Source: Plutella xylostella
Taxonomy: Eukaryota > Arthropoda > Insecta > Lepidoptera > Plutellidae
Assembly (NCBI RefSeq): GCF_932276165.1
Contig: NC_063998.1
Coordinates: forward strand, 9,622,501-9,686,500
DNA: 64,000 bases
Reading direction: 5' to 3'
The notes beneath the pieces are model-generated. The model searched no databases. It worked only from the letters and a program-made list of their open reading frames with translations, and was not told where the DNA came from. The translations under genes were made by a program, and so were the position numbers. Every line of letters begins with the position of its first letter. Positions within the stretch are counted from its first letter, which is position 1. Shown here piece after piece: positions 10,875 through 21,873 of the stretch.

Positions 10875-12083
10875 GCGTGTTTTGAAACTATACAAGGCCA
10901 GAACGCAGAGGTTGAGACTGCTCGTGTATATTTTCAAATTAAAATGGTGCCATGATTTACTTGAAAGTATACAAGGCCATTACGCACTAATCGCGTATAT
11001 TTTCAAGTAAGTTGGGCCAAAATTATGGCTTGAAAATATACTGTAGCAGTTACCACTGCGTACTAATCGTGTATATTTTCAAGTACCAAGTGGCAATGCG
11101 AGCACTTGAAACTATACGTGATTAGTTACGTGGTAGCTCTTTTGAATTGTTGCTCTCTCTTTCTTTCATGCGAAATAGTAATAAGTCTATTGCTTTCTAA
11201 ACATTGCATCATCATTCCGCACTTGGCATTGTTTTCGTAACGTGTTTTTGTTCACATCGTACAGTTAAAAAGGAAATTGATTTAAATTAAACTGTAGAAC
11301 TGTTGTAAATAATAAAAAATATCTCAGAAGAGAGTGTAGAACAATTCATAAAAGACAATTACGGTGAATTCAAAACTTGATGAAAAATAATAATATGTCT
11401 GTAATAGGTCTACAGGGTAATACTTACCACACTCAAGAGCAAAGAATAAGTCCAAGGAGCAAAAAGTCAACACCAAATGACCCCAATTTTTTAAAACATT
11501 TAATTTAGAATGTTATCAAAATTTAACGTTTTTAATTTGGTTATTTTGATGCGCTGTTAAATGTACTTTAATATTGCCGACGGCGTCATTAAGCTAGTTT
11601 TTTCCATTCAGGAGCTATCGTCACTGAAACTTTTTCATTGCTCGTGTGTGTAGTAGGTATTACTCTTACTCGTAATTCATATAAATAATAAGATATTAGT
11701 ATTCTTACTTGCAAGTATGATTGCTATAAATATCAATTTATCAATCAAATTAGAGCTTGTTCATCTTTATTTATTAACATTCTATAGGTATGACAGGCAG
11801 AACAAGTCAATTGTAGTCATGTACATTTACCGAAATAGTTAAGTAAATTATAATCAGCATGTAGGTATCAATTATATGCGACAAGTACGCCAATCAAGTA
11901 ATGTGCGTAATAGCAATGTATATTTTCAAGAACGATTCTGTAAATCCCAACTTGAAAGTATACGCGATTAGCACGCACAAATCGTGTATATTTTCAAGTA
12001 AAATATTATTATTTTTCACTTGAAACTATACAGTGCTAGTACACTATGGGTGCGTTCTGGCCTTGTATAGTTTCAAAACACGC
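10875..12083. mobile_element. 1.2-kb transposon with 33-bp perfect TIRs and 9-bp TSD
   Basis: 10,875-10,907 (GCGTGTTTTGAAACTATACA...) is exactly inverted at 12,051-12,083, and AGAAGCGTC flanks both ends (10,866-10,874 and 12,084-12,092). The motif TTGAAANTATAC or its inverse occurs twelve times, seven near the left end and five near the right, often as back-to-back pairs. No transposase is visible. The 9-bp TSD suggests a Mutator-like or other 8-9-bp superfamily; unassigned. A mariner-type MITE is nested at 11,430-11,650. Confidence 0.88.
11430..11650. mobile_element. mariner-type MITE (CACTCACG family) nested in the 1.2-kb transposon
   Basis: Shares TGATGCGCTGTTAAATGTAC, GACGGCGTCATTAAGCTAG and the end TTTTTCATTGCTCGTG with copies at 12,730 and 54,196. 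Its left end is degraded (CACTCAAGAGCAA). Confidence 0.7.
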
Positions 12084-12729
12084 AGAAGCGTCTATAAAGC
12101 ATAATAAACTTTTTTTCGTACTGCCACTTCTTTCTGTTGCAAAGTTAGCTTTATCGTGGTCGGTAGCAAAACCATATTTTCGGTTGATATGTTATCCTAA
12201 AACGATATTTATGTCTCAGCGATATTTGCCTCCGTACATCTGACCGATTCCACAACCTTCTGCTACAGATGATTCCCTATTGGACGGTTAGTTCTTCGAC
12301 AGGAGGATTTGATTTCCGTTTCCCCAACATAATATTTATGGACTTTTTGCATACAGAACATTTCTGTTCATACATCCTCTAGTCAAGATGAGCACGCAAT
12401 TTCCACATGAAAACCATGTCATATCCGCAAAGTGCCACATCTATATCGTATCACCCCTCGCAGACGATCCAGTCTACATATTTATATCAAGAGGTATCGA
12501 AATTATTCTCTTCTACCCGAAACAATACTGCCCGTTGCATTTTAAACTTTACATCCTCAAACATAAGGCTTCCGGAGTTAAGTGCCAAATTTAATCTACA
12601 TGCGATTAAGAGGGTTAAAATAGATTCCCCCCTTTAATTAGATATGGGATTGGCAAGCTATGAAGCAGGTTAGTTGCACTGTTTGTGCATGATGTTTAAC
12701 TTTGTGACTTCATCGTTAAAGGTATAATA
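12084..12729. other. no gene recognised
   Basis: Several overlapping short plus-strand frames (12,046-12,637) have no recognisable domain or splice pattern. No repeat boundary seen. Confidence 0.4.
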
Positions 12730-12942
12730 CACTCACGAACGAATGTAAATATTCCACTCACAAAATGCCAGCCAGGAAAAAAAATTCAAACATTTAATTT
12801 AAAATGTGAACAAAATATTACCGTTTTCAGTTGGTAATATCCTGATGCTCTGTTAAATGTAGTTCAATGTTGCGTTCATTAAGCTAGCCTTTTCAGTAAT
12901 TTTGTGCTTTTCTCAGTGGAACCTTTTCATTGCCCGTGAGTG
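12730..12942. mobile_element. mariner-type MITE, best-preserved copy
   Basis: 213 bp bounded by TA (12,728-12,729 and 12,943-12,944). The ends CACTCACGAACGAATGTAAA and GCCCGTGAGTG are inverted copies. This copy best defines the family. Confidence 0.8.
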
Positions 12943-13269
12943 TAATAGGTTATTTAAAAAAAAATGATTTTAGAATGCATTGTGACGTATTTGCATCTAA
13001 AGGCCTTTTATTGGAAACCAAATTTAAGGCATCTAATTAAATAAGGACGAGCAGAATGCTGCGTGCGAAATGCTTATCGTCGCATGAAAAGTTCAGTAAG
13101 TCTGCGATTGCCATTTTTTTACGTGAACCGATGCACGTCAATCGAAACAAATATCTGTCGGCCGGGGATTAAAGCTTCAGCATAGTAGTGAGTATAACTA
13201 ACCGCTATAACATTCGGTCCTCAATACTCCTCAATAAACGAATGGACGACCATGTTGAGAATGAATTAT

Positions 13270-13800
13270 GAGGTAAGATAAGATAAGATAAATACTCTTT
13301 ATTGCACACAAACAGTAACAGTTTCACAAACATAGAAATGAAAATAAATAATACAATCGGCAGCCTAATTACTAAAAGTAATCTCTTCCTGACAACCACA
13401 TAGAAATGAAATCGAAAGTATGAAAAAGGATACAAGTGTGAAAACAAGAGTTAGTATAACATACATAATTACAAAATTTAGGTAGGTTGTTTAAGTAGGT
13501 AAATTGAGGTACTAAATTTATAGATTTTTTGGCCAGTCCTAGTGTATTCCATGTTATCCCTTTTGGGATGGTGAATCTGATTGAGAAGTTTGCTTTCAAA
13601 ACGTGGCGCTGTACAGTAAACCTAAGGGGTTCCAGTCGTGATAGTATATTTTATGTACTCAGATACACATAATGTACTACATGCAGTGTTCCACTGGACT
13701 AGATTGTTAATGAAAATACCCCCAAGTATCCTTGTCCCAGTTCTGTAATGCCCCTCGCGGCGTGGACTCTGGGAGGTCATTACTAGTTCATCATTACTTC
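13270..13800 (-). mobile_element. retrotransposon 3' end, reversed, with (GATAA)n tail
   Basis: A run of GATAA units is followed by ATACTCTTTATTGCACACAA; the reverse complement is a polyadenylation-like 3' end tailed by a short tandem repeat. The part to about 13,800 (CCCCTCGCGGCGTGGACTCTG) is probably the degenerate body of the same element. Similar tails at 15,606, 24,883, 25,375 and 25,853. Confidence 0.6.
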
Positions 13801-14252
13801 TTACCACTATTATATTTTACAGTTTTGTATTGTATGTTACGAGCAAATGATAAATGCGAAAGATTGTAAGTATTTTATCCTTTCACTGTAAAACTACAAG
13901 TAGGTAATAAAGCTATGTCTCAAAACAATAGGTACTTTTATGAACTTGGAGTTGCCACGGGAAAACTCTATATAGGAATGATCACATTTCAAAATTATTC
14001 TAACACAAAAACACCTTAAAGATGAACTCTCGATTTTTATAGAAAATTTTACAATGTCTTAACTATTTAACTTTAGAAACATTTTCAGCTTCAGCGAAGG
14101 CCTTCAGTGGAAGCCCCACGATCGATCGACGACGTTGCTGAGCCTCCAATAATCTGACGATACCATTAATAACCGAACTTGTTATTTGGAAAACTTAATA
14201 ATACTTAATAATCCATTATATAGTTTTTCATCACATTAATAGTTATTAAGAT
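13801..14252. other. no gene recognised
   Basis: AT-rich sequence with no exon or clear repeat boundary. Confidence 0.4.
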
Positions 14253-14524
14253 GACGACCGAATGGCGTAGTGGTTAGTGACCCTGACTACTGAGCCAATG
14301 GTCCCGGGTTCGATTCCCGGCCGGGGCAGATATTTGTTTAAACACAGATATTTGCTCTCGGGTCTTGGATGTGCCCGTTTAATGGCAATAGGCCCGCCCC
14401 CTATTACATTGGGACTAACATACACTCTGGCGAAAAGTGGGTGCAGCAATGCACCTCTGCCTACCCCGCAAGGGAGTACATTAGTACAAGGCGTGAGTGC
14501 GTGTTTTTTTGTTTTTTTTTTTTT
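14253..14524 (+). mobile_element. tRNA-derived SINE, long form
   Basis: Same head as 9,351 but with an additional block (GGCCCGCCCCCTATTACATT... ACTCTGGCGAAAAGTGG) absent from that copy, ending in poly(T). TTAAGAT at both sides is the likely target duplication. Confidence 0.85.
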
Positions 14525-14821
14525 AAGATAATTATTTGATTGCTTAGGTACTTGCAAACTTTTATTTCTTTCTGTCCTTTTTGTCTGACTAAATTAAAAA
14601 TTTCAGGAAATTCCTGAAAAAATATCTTCCTAGTAAAAAAGTCACGAGACTCAAATTTTCTATGGAGAAACTAAATTTTGTTTCGCGAATTTTCGAAATT
14701 CGTAGAGCTCAAGTTGCTGAAAAAGAGTCAACCCCTTTCGACTTACTACCCTTTTTTGCATGTGGAATAACTTATTAGTTCGTCGTTTCTTTCGTTTGTA
14801 ATTCACACAAATATTATGAAA

Positions 14822-15211
14822 CTAGCTGTTTCCGCGAGCTTCGCCTCGCCCTAAAAAGTTTTCCCGTGGGAGTTCCGAGATAAAAAGTGCCTGACTGCTA
14901 TGCCGAAGGTTCGATTCCCGGCTGGGGCAGACATTTGTTTAGACAGATATTTGTACTCGGATCTTGGGTGTTGATATTTATATTTATTTTAATATGTATC
15001 TATCTATGTATTTGTGTAAATATATCAGCTGTCCAATACCCATATTACAGGCTCTGCCTAGCTTGGGGTCGGATGAACGTGTGTGAGATGTCCCCACATA
15101 TTATTATATTATTATTACACCAAAATTCATTCAAATCCGTTGAGTAGTTTTGGCGTGAAAGAGTTACAGACAGACAGACACAATTACTACTTACTGTTAG
15201 TTAGGATTAAA
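14822..15211. mobile_element. GACA-repeat element interrupted by a 5'-truncated SINE
   Basis: 14,822-14,888 is one end of the element (ACTAGCTGTTTCCGCGAGC) and 15,119-15,211 the other (CAAATCCGTTGAGTAGTTTT to GTTAGGATTA). Between them is a SINE that begins in the middle of its tRNA part (CCTGACTGCTATGCCG) and ends in an ATT-rich tail. About 40 bases of the host element were lost at the junction. Confidence 0.7.
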
Positions 15212-15605
15212 GCTAAATATAATAAATTTTGTTTATTGAGTATTTTTAATTTTAAAGCACTTTACTGACATAGATTACCTAACTGGATATTATGATATTG
15301 TGTTATTTCTGTACTTCAAGTTTGTTATCTGTCGTTATTGCTTCTATTTCTTACAGTGGTCCCTTCTAAACTATTTTCAAAGTTTTAGAGATAAGGTTCT
15401 ACGGGTGATCTCCCTTGAATATATTTCATAAGTAACAGGTTTGATGTAATAGTGATTGTCATTTGGATAATTATTAAGTTATCATTACCAGTATGACAGT
15501 GTCGGTGGTAGTAAATGCCCTCTTATATCAAACTTGTTTTGACAACTATTTTCAGATTTAAATGATTGAATTAGACACTATATAATGACTACGCTAAGTA
15601 TATGT

Positions 15606-15800
15606 ATAGAATAGAATAGAATAGAATAGAATACTCTTTATTTTGCACCATTAAAGACACATTACAATTCACAACTTATATAAATAAAATAGTACAAAAA
15701 AGGCGGCCTTATTGCTTAAAGCAATCTCTACCAGACAACCTACATACATATACCGAAGTAACATACATATACAGACAACTGTATATGTATGTTACTTCGT
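15606..15800 (-). mobile_element. retrotransposon 3' tail, reversed, ending in a perfect hairpin
   Basis: AGAATAGAATAGAATACTCT and TTATTTTGCACC mark the reversed tail. At 15,754-15,774 and 15,779-15,799 a 21-bp perfect inverted repeat (CGAAGTAACATACATATACA...) surrounds a 4-base loop. Confidence 0.6.
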
Positions 15801-16007
15801 TTTGACTTCGCGATAAGCCCCCTGGTAAGTTAGCTGTTAAGTTTCAGTTCGGGAGGCACTGAGTTACAGTGTGTAGTCAGGAAGCCCCACAAGGCACGAC
15901 GGAACACTTGACACAGATCAATACCGTTGCTTCGCTGTCAACACATTCCAACTTACTCTTACTAACGGTGACTTTGCAACGGGTAAAATGAAGTCTTTAT
16001 TTCATAA

Positions 16008-16213
16008 TAGCCGTTCCCGCGAACTTCGCTTCGCCTTAAAAAGTTTTCCCGTGGGAATCCCGGGATAAAAAGTAGCCTATGTTCTTTCACAGGGTCTATA
16101 CCATATGTATACCAAATTTCATTCAAATCCGTTCAGTACTATTGGCGTGAAAGAGTAACAGACACACAAGACACAGTTACTTTCGCATTTATAATATTAG
16201 TTAGGATTAGGAT
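16008..16213. mobile_element. GACA-repeat element, near-complete
   Basis: Reverse orientation relative to 1,447: starts TAGCCGTTCCCGCGAACTTC and ends ATAATATTAGTTAGGAT, with AACAGACACACAAGACACAG in place of a pure GACA run. Confidence 0.7.
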
Positions 16214-16294
16214 TTACCTGGTGTTGGAACTTGTTTCTGTTGCGAAGTTAACGCTGTCGGACTCTGTCTACACATATCTTTAGTTTTTCATCAT

Positions 16295-16400
16295 CATCAT
16301 TACGACACAACCCATCACGTCCCCACTGCTGGGGCACGGGTCTTCTTCCAAGGCAGGGTTAAGGCATAGTCCACCACGCTTGCCAAGTGCGGGTTGGTGG
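16295..16400 (-). mobile_element. LINE 3'-end fragment, reversed
   Basis: CAACCCATCACGTCCCCACT followed by GCTGGGGCACGGGTCTTC is the reverse complement of the fragment at 6,310-6,415; it goes on to CACCACGCTTGCCAAGTGCG. Confidence 0.6.
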
Positions 16401-16534
16401 TACCTTTAGTTTTTGTAACCGTTATTTTAATCGTAGTAGTAAAATAGGTCACAGATTTCCAATCATGGTACATTTGACTACCCTTCCCGTGCGCTCCTTG
16501 ACCCCACCTCGCCTTGAAATATTGTTTTTCATTA

Positions 16535-16790
16535 GGCGGCCGACTGGTGTAGTGGTTAGTGACCCTGACTGCTAAGCCGAAGGTCGGGAGTTCGATTCCC
16601 GGCTGGGGCCGATATTTGTTTAAAGACAGATATTTGTACTCGGGCCTTGGGTGTTGATATTTAATATGTATCTATGTATTTGTGTAGATATATCAGCTGT
16701 CCGATACCCATAACACAGGCCCTGCCTAGCTTGGGGCGGATGGCCGTGTGTGAGATGTCCCCCACATATTTATTTATTTATTATTACTTT
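16535..16790 (+). mobile_element. tRNA-derived SINE with ATTT-rich tail
   Basis: A-box TGGTGTAGTGGTTAGTGACC, B-box GAGTTCGATTCC, body with CGATACCCATAACACAGGCC and a (TTTA)n tail. Belongs with 40,431-40,684, a subfamily whose body differs from 9,351 and 14,253. Confidence 0.85.
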
Positions 16791-17148
16791 TACAGAACAG
16801 TGAAATTCCTGCTCATTCATATAAGAAAGGTCTTATTTTACATATCTATTTGTATTTTTGATACAAAATTGGCGGATTTGTGACTTGTTTACCCGGGCAT
16901 TTCCAGGAATCGAAGTATGTATCGACCTAATAAAGCCTCCAATGCAAACAAATTTACGTTACGTTACGTGTAACGCTACAGGTAGTATAACAAGTTTTTA
17001 AAGAATACCTAATATTTTGGTGCTATGTTACTTTAATTTTCAAATCAAAGTATTTTGTTCGAAGATGTCTAGATTACAAAATGAAATAAGAAGTAATTTA
17101 CTGGATGTATGCATTTTATTTTCAATAAGGTAACTAGCGATAAGCCGG

Positions 17149-17481
17149 AGAGCGGTGGTAGCTCAGTCGGGTAAGCGTCCGCTTCTCACGCCAGAGATAC
17201 GGGTTCGATCCCGGCGCTGACATGTACCAATGAGTTCTTTTAACTTAAGTACAATGTATACCATCGCTCTAACGGTGAAGGAAAACATCGTGAGAAAACC
17301 TGCATATCTAGATCTAGCACATCTAGATATGTGAACCCACCAACCCGCAGTGGACCAGCGTGGTGGGAAATGGTCCAAGCTTAGGAAGGCAGTTTAGACC
17401 TTGGGGATATGCACAAAGGTTCCATTCGGGAGAGCCAGGTGCAGGTACTTACACCCCCACAGAGAATAGAATAGAATAGAA
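17149..17481 (+). mobile_element. tRNA-derived SINE (second family) with 14-bp TSD
   Basis: The head GGTGGTAGCTCAGTCGGGTA with B-box GGTTCGATCCC comes from a different tRNA than the other SINEs. Body about 300 bp, tail (GAATA)n. TAGCGATAAGCCGG flanks both sides (17,135-17,148 and 17,482-17,495). Reverse copies are at 36,667-36,854 and 62,685-62,856. Confidence 0.92.
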
Positions 17482-17495
17482 TAGCGATAAGCCGG

Positions 17496-18584
17496 CATTG
17501 ATTTTATTATGCTGCTGAAACTTTAATACTTAGGAACCTAGGTACATTACTTTTATTTATTTATGTTCAGGGTTGCCCGTTAGCGATATGGCCGCCTCTT
17601 GCTCATTGTTACTAGTTTATATGTATTTTTTTGTTTGTTTTGTTATTTGTAGTAACTAATAAAGTCATAATCTATTAAATTCTATTCTACTTTTTAAATT
17701 GATAAAGAAATACCCGCTCCCTCGTTGAAGTCTTTTCTGGGGCACCCTGAGTCGATCGATCAGCTATGCCGCTCAACCGCTTAGCTTCTTAGTAATAGCG
17801 GCTAGATTTACGTGACATTTCATACAGAGAAGAGTGTTCGCTACATCAATAATCATGATATGGTGAGATGATTCTTAATTATATTCTACTAGCTTTTGCT
17901 AGTGATCTTGCCCTGAAAAGGTTAACTTTGTGAATTTCGGCATCAGCACTTATATCAAAGTCAAGAGTGAAAAAAGGAAGTAGTTACATGTTGAATTAAT
18001 TATTTTTTGACAAACGGAAACTATGAACAAACTATAACTCTACTTATAATTGAAATAAAAGAGGGGCCGTCTGAATTAGATAAAACTGACATGAGAGCAC
18101 CAAAAGGTCTCTGCTTAGTTAATTTAATTCATCAAGCCATGAATTAAATGATGCTTATGATATTTAAGAGGAGACGAAAACACGATGAATGGGTAAACGT
18201 GTCCTAGAGTATAGAGATGCACTACGAAAACATAATTTACCTACTTAAGTACATAAACATATGTACAATTGTTACATATTACGTGCATGTTTACAATGGG
18301 ACTTGCTTCCTAAATAGGATTTAATAAAAAGCTCCTGAAATAAATACGGAAATAACAAAACGAGAACTAACAAAAAATACAACTCAATATACTTACTGAA
18401 AAGATCATTTACAATTTAAATTTTACATATTTGGTAAATGTAAAATGTATCGTTTTTAATTAACTTCTCGCCAATAAAGGACTAATTAATTACCATGAAA
18501 CCTATTTACATAAATTACTTATTGAGTAATGGCGCAACAACGCCCAGGCATTGTCGGTACTACATCATCGAATTATATAACGTA
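17496..18584. other. no gene recognised
   Basis: AT-rich, with a short degenerate piece of the GACA-repeat element at about 17,888. No supported exon. Confidence 0.45.
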
Positions 18585-18792
18585 CTAGCTGTTCCCACGA
18601 GCTTCGCTTCGCCATAAAAAGTTTTCCCGTGGGAATTCCGGGATAAAAAGTAGCCTATGTTCTTTCTCAGGGTCTAGACAATATGTATACAAAATTTCAT
18701 TCAAATCCGTCCAGTAGTTTTGGCGTGAAAGAGTAACAGACAGACAGACACAGTTAGTTTCGCATTTATAATATTAGTTAGGATTAGGATAG
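18585..18792. mobile_element. GACA-repeat element, near-complete
   Basis: Starts CTAGCTGTTCCCACGAGCTT, contains AACAGACAGACAGACACAG, ends TAGTTAGGATTAGGA. Confidence 0.75.
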
Positions 18793-18902
18793 GGAGGTGC
18801 TAAAGTGGTAACGCAAGCCGAAAAATGGTGACATAGCTTGTCATTCTGAACAGCTATTGTTCTACGAAATTAAGAAATTCACGAAATATCTCCTTATTCT
18901 TT

Positions 18903-19008
18903 CTGCGAAATATTTTCAATTTTAGTTGGTAATATTCTGGTGCGCTGTTAAATGTACTTTTCCGTTTAAAAAATATATGATTTGGAACATTTTCATTGCT
19001 CGCGAGTG
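18903..19008. mobile_element. mariner-type MITE, truncated copy
   Basis: Right half of the CACTCACG family: TTGGTAATATTCTGGTGCGC to TTTTCATTGCTCGCGAGTG, followed by TA. The left half is replaced by a fragment of the TTGCAAAA-ended family. Confidence 0.65.
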
Positions 19009-19933
19009 TATTATAAACGCGAAAGTTTGTTGGATGGTTTGTCTGTATGTCACTTGGAACTAACACAAATGCAACTTTTAAAGAGTTGTGACTACGATTA
19101 ACTATACCTAGCGTTAATAAATAAAGACTTATTCAGTATAGTTTAGTTTTATTTAGAGCCAAATGAAACTAAGCTTTTAGAAAGGATTATTTCAACACAA
19201 CAAATGCATGCATAGCATATATGTACATAACAATATAAGCATTTATTTATACTAAGAATATGTTTTAAGTACCTAAGAAAACATCAAGATTACATAAAAT
19301 AAAACTTGTTCATTACAAATCTATACCATTGTTAAGTTAAAACAAAAAGCATTAAACTTTCTGAGAAACACGTGGCTATAAAAAAATCAATTCCCGACCG
19401 TTACAAAATACCGTTCTAGACTTTATAAAACTCATCGAGCTAATACTAGGTCGTCAAAGAGTGACAACGTAATCACTCACACGACCTTACAGTTTCAACT
19501 GCTATTTATTACGTAACGCAGTCTTAAAACTTTCATTTTTGGCTAGAAAATTATCCAAAACTATCATAGACATGAATATTTAACCAAAATTTCGAATCAA
19601 AATCGTATTTTCACGCTGAAAACCAAGAAAATACCATAGAAGCGCATGTAAACGTAACTTTGTATTAAACACCTGATATCAAGTTGAAGAGACAGGTAGC
19701 GCCATCTATTTCTAAAGCTCGCAACTAACACGTATGCTACGACTCACGTAGTCTTGTAGAACTAGTGAACAGCAAATTGAGCAATTTCACGACGCTGCCA
19801 AGCATGACTGGTTTTATTTTGTTTCATGACCTTGAATTGTATTTTTTCTTCTGCAAAAGCGATATAATTCACTCTGATTGCACTGTAAATGTTGGATTTT
19901 CAGAATCTGAGAAGGAATCAGTATAAACATGCA
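19009..19933. other. no gene recognised
   Basis: AT-rich sequence without a supported exon or clear repeat. Confidence 0.4.
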
Positions 19934-20091
19934 TAAGGCCGCGTACACACCGGGCCAACGAACGCCCAACGAACGCCAACGATGATCCCAACGATGGATA
20001 TTATTCATACACAATACAGGGCAGATTGCAGCAACCAAGGTCAACGAAAAACGTTCGTTGTCGTTCGTTGGCCCGGTGTGTACGCGGCTTA
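19934..20091. mobile_element. 158-bp MITE with about 30-bp TIRs
   Basis: TAAGGCCGCGTACACACCGG pairs with CCGGTGTGTACGCGGCTTA at the other end (one extra G on the left). The core holds GATGGATATTATTCATACAC and CAGGGCAGATTGCAGCAAC. A relative lies reversed at 61,016-61,125. Confidence 0.85.
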
Positions 20092-21779
20092 ACATGAAAA
20101 TTGAATACTGAATGTATGTAGTAGGTATATCGTGCTATAATTTAACTTGTTCTGTAACTTATTTATATGTATTGATATAAGAATAAGATACAAATTCCGT
20201 TTAATTAACACTGTATAAGTAATTATGTTCCGATTCCAGTACAATACAGTACCCCTACTCTTGAAAGGCAGATGTTTCAAACAATAAATATATAGTAGGA
20301 TCGCTGAGTAATGCCTTCATGGGTTTATTAATATCCTGTTCAATAGTTAAATGTTTTACTCTTTTCATTTTTCAGTGCGACTTTTAGATCTATGTCGTTT
20401 GTGTTAGCTTGTTTTCTTTTCTAATTTATGTATGAATAGTTAATTGTTTTAAAATAGCACCTCCATCGTTTACCACAGTTTTTTTTATCCAGTGGCTATT
20501 CGATAACAAAGATACCGCCGGTTCCTTGAACAAGTTATTATTTGGTTCTACGTGCATCACTTACCCGACAACTCTCTCAGCACAAGCTTGCTTGTGTTGG
20601 GGTCCACCAACCCGCACTAGGCCAGCGTTGTGGACTAGGCCTAGATCCATACTTCATTGGAAGGAGACCCGTGCCCCAGCAGTGGGAACTTGATGGGTCG
20701 AGATGATGTGATACGTACATATAACGTATTATTTCTACGACTATAAATATATATTTAAAACAACACTTACCTTTCGATGATCACCACCTCTATTGTTGCT
20801 GAACAAACACTAAAAATACATGTACTAAAGTGGTCTATGGAGGCACCAATAATCACCAATTTGATTTCAAAACGTAGAATTCAGCTATCAAATTTCGACT
20901 TTATAAATAGCTACGTAAATAAAATTAATGTTGTTAGTGGACAGTACTGGTATAAACTTTAAGGAGAATGGCCAAATCTGACCCGCTTTGTGTGCGTTAG
21001 CAGCCACTAACCAAACCTATGTTATGTTAATTTATTGATAAAAGAGTATGATACGAGGCAAAATATTTAAAAATCTAAATAGGTAATGGGGTTCTTGTGA
21101 TATTAAGGGTTCAAAAGTGAATTAATAATAATATTTTTCTCGTTAAATAAGATTTTTATGAATTTTACAAGGAACAATAAGGATAATCATCTAAATCATG
21201 GCATTTCCAACACATAGTGCATCACAAAGTGTGTTACATGATTTTATGTCTGAAAATAATATAAAAATTATTTTTACACATTTTACACTCAAAAACATTT
21301 TTTTTTTAAACATAAGACCTATTTCAAAAAAAGAATTTTATGCTATTCAAAGTTACTGTTATCCCGAAGTAACAAAGAATACTTTTTATGCAGGAATTCC
21401 AACAGGAGCACTTTATCTCGAGGGAAACATGTAGTACAGGAGGAAGACTTGATCTTTCAGCACGTGTATCTTCTTTCTTCCATACCCCACAATTATAAAA
21501 TCATATAGTATCAGTGGCCCAGTTCTGGGCATGTTATTATTTAGCGACTTTGTTGGTTTGTCGTCGACACGATAAGAAGAAGAAGAATATTTTTTTTATA
21601 CTGTAGTAAATTTAGTACATTTATACAGGATAAACGGTAATAAGGTAGTCAAGGACACATCAGTATATGTTTCATCAATGGCTATTCTGGGTCATGGCAC
21701 CATAGAGATTTGGCCATTCTCCTTTGTTTTTTTTTTGGTCCAATATTGTCGACTTTTATACAATACATAGTGAACATAC
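20092..21779. other. Brms1 downstream/intron sequence; LINE fragment only
   Basis: 20,590-20,705 is a LINE 3' fragment (GGAAGGAGACCCGTGCCCCA). A 78-codon plus-strand frame at 21,198-21,434 has no recognised domain. The missing Brms1 exons were looked for here and not seen. Confidence 0.45.
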
Positions 21780-21873
21780 CTTGAAGTGCTGGTGCGCCGC
21801 CTGCTCCTCCGCCTCGAACTTGTGCTTGATGTTGTCGATGCGCATCTGCTTCAGCACCCCCGCCACCTCGATC
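21780..21873 (-). CDS. Brms1: Brms1 exon 3, coiled coil
   Basis: Acceptor TTGTTCGCAG|G, donor TTCAAG|GTATGT; ends in phase 0. It encodes IEVAGVLKQMRIDNIKHKFE followed by AEEQAAHQHFK, aligning with the IQVAG...-type segment of BRMS1. The next exon was not recognised to the left. Confidence 0.92.

Noticed and set aside
21198..21434. 78-codon plus-strand frame (MAFPTHSASQSVLHDFMSEN...)
   Set aside because: AT-rich, with no recognised domain, no splice context and no repeat partner; chance cannot be excluded.
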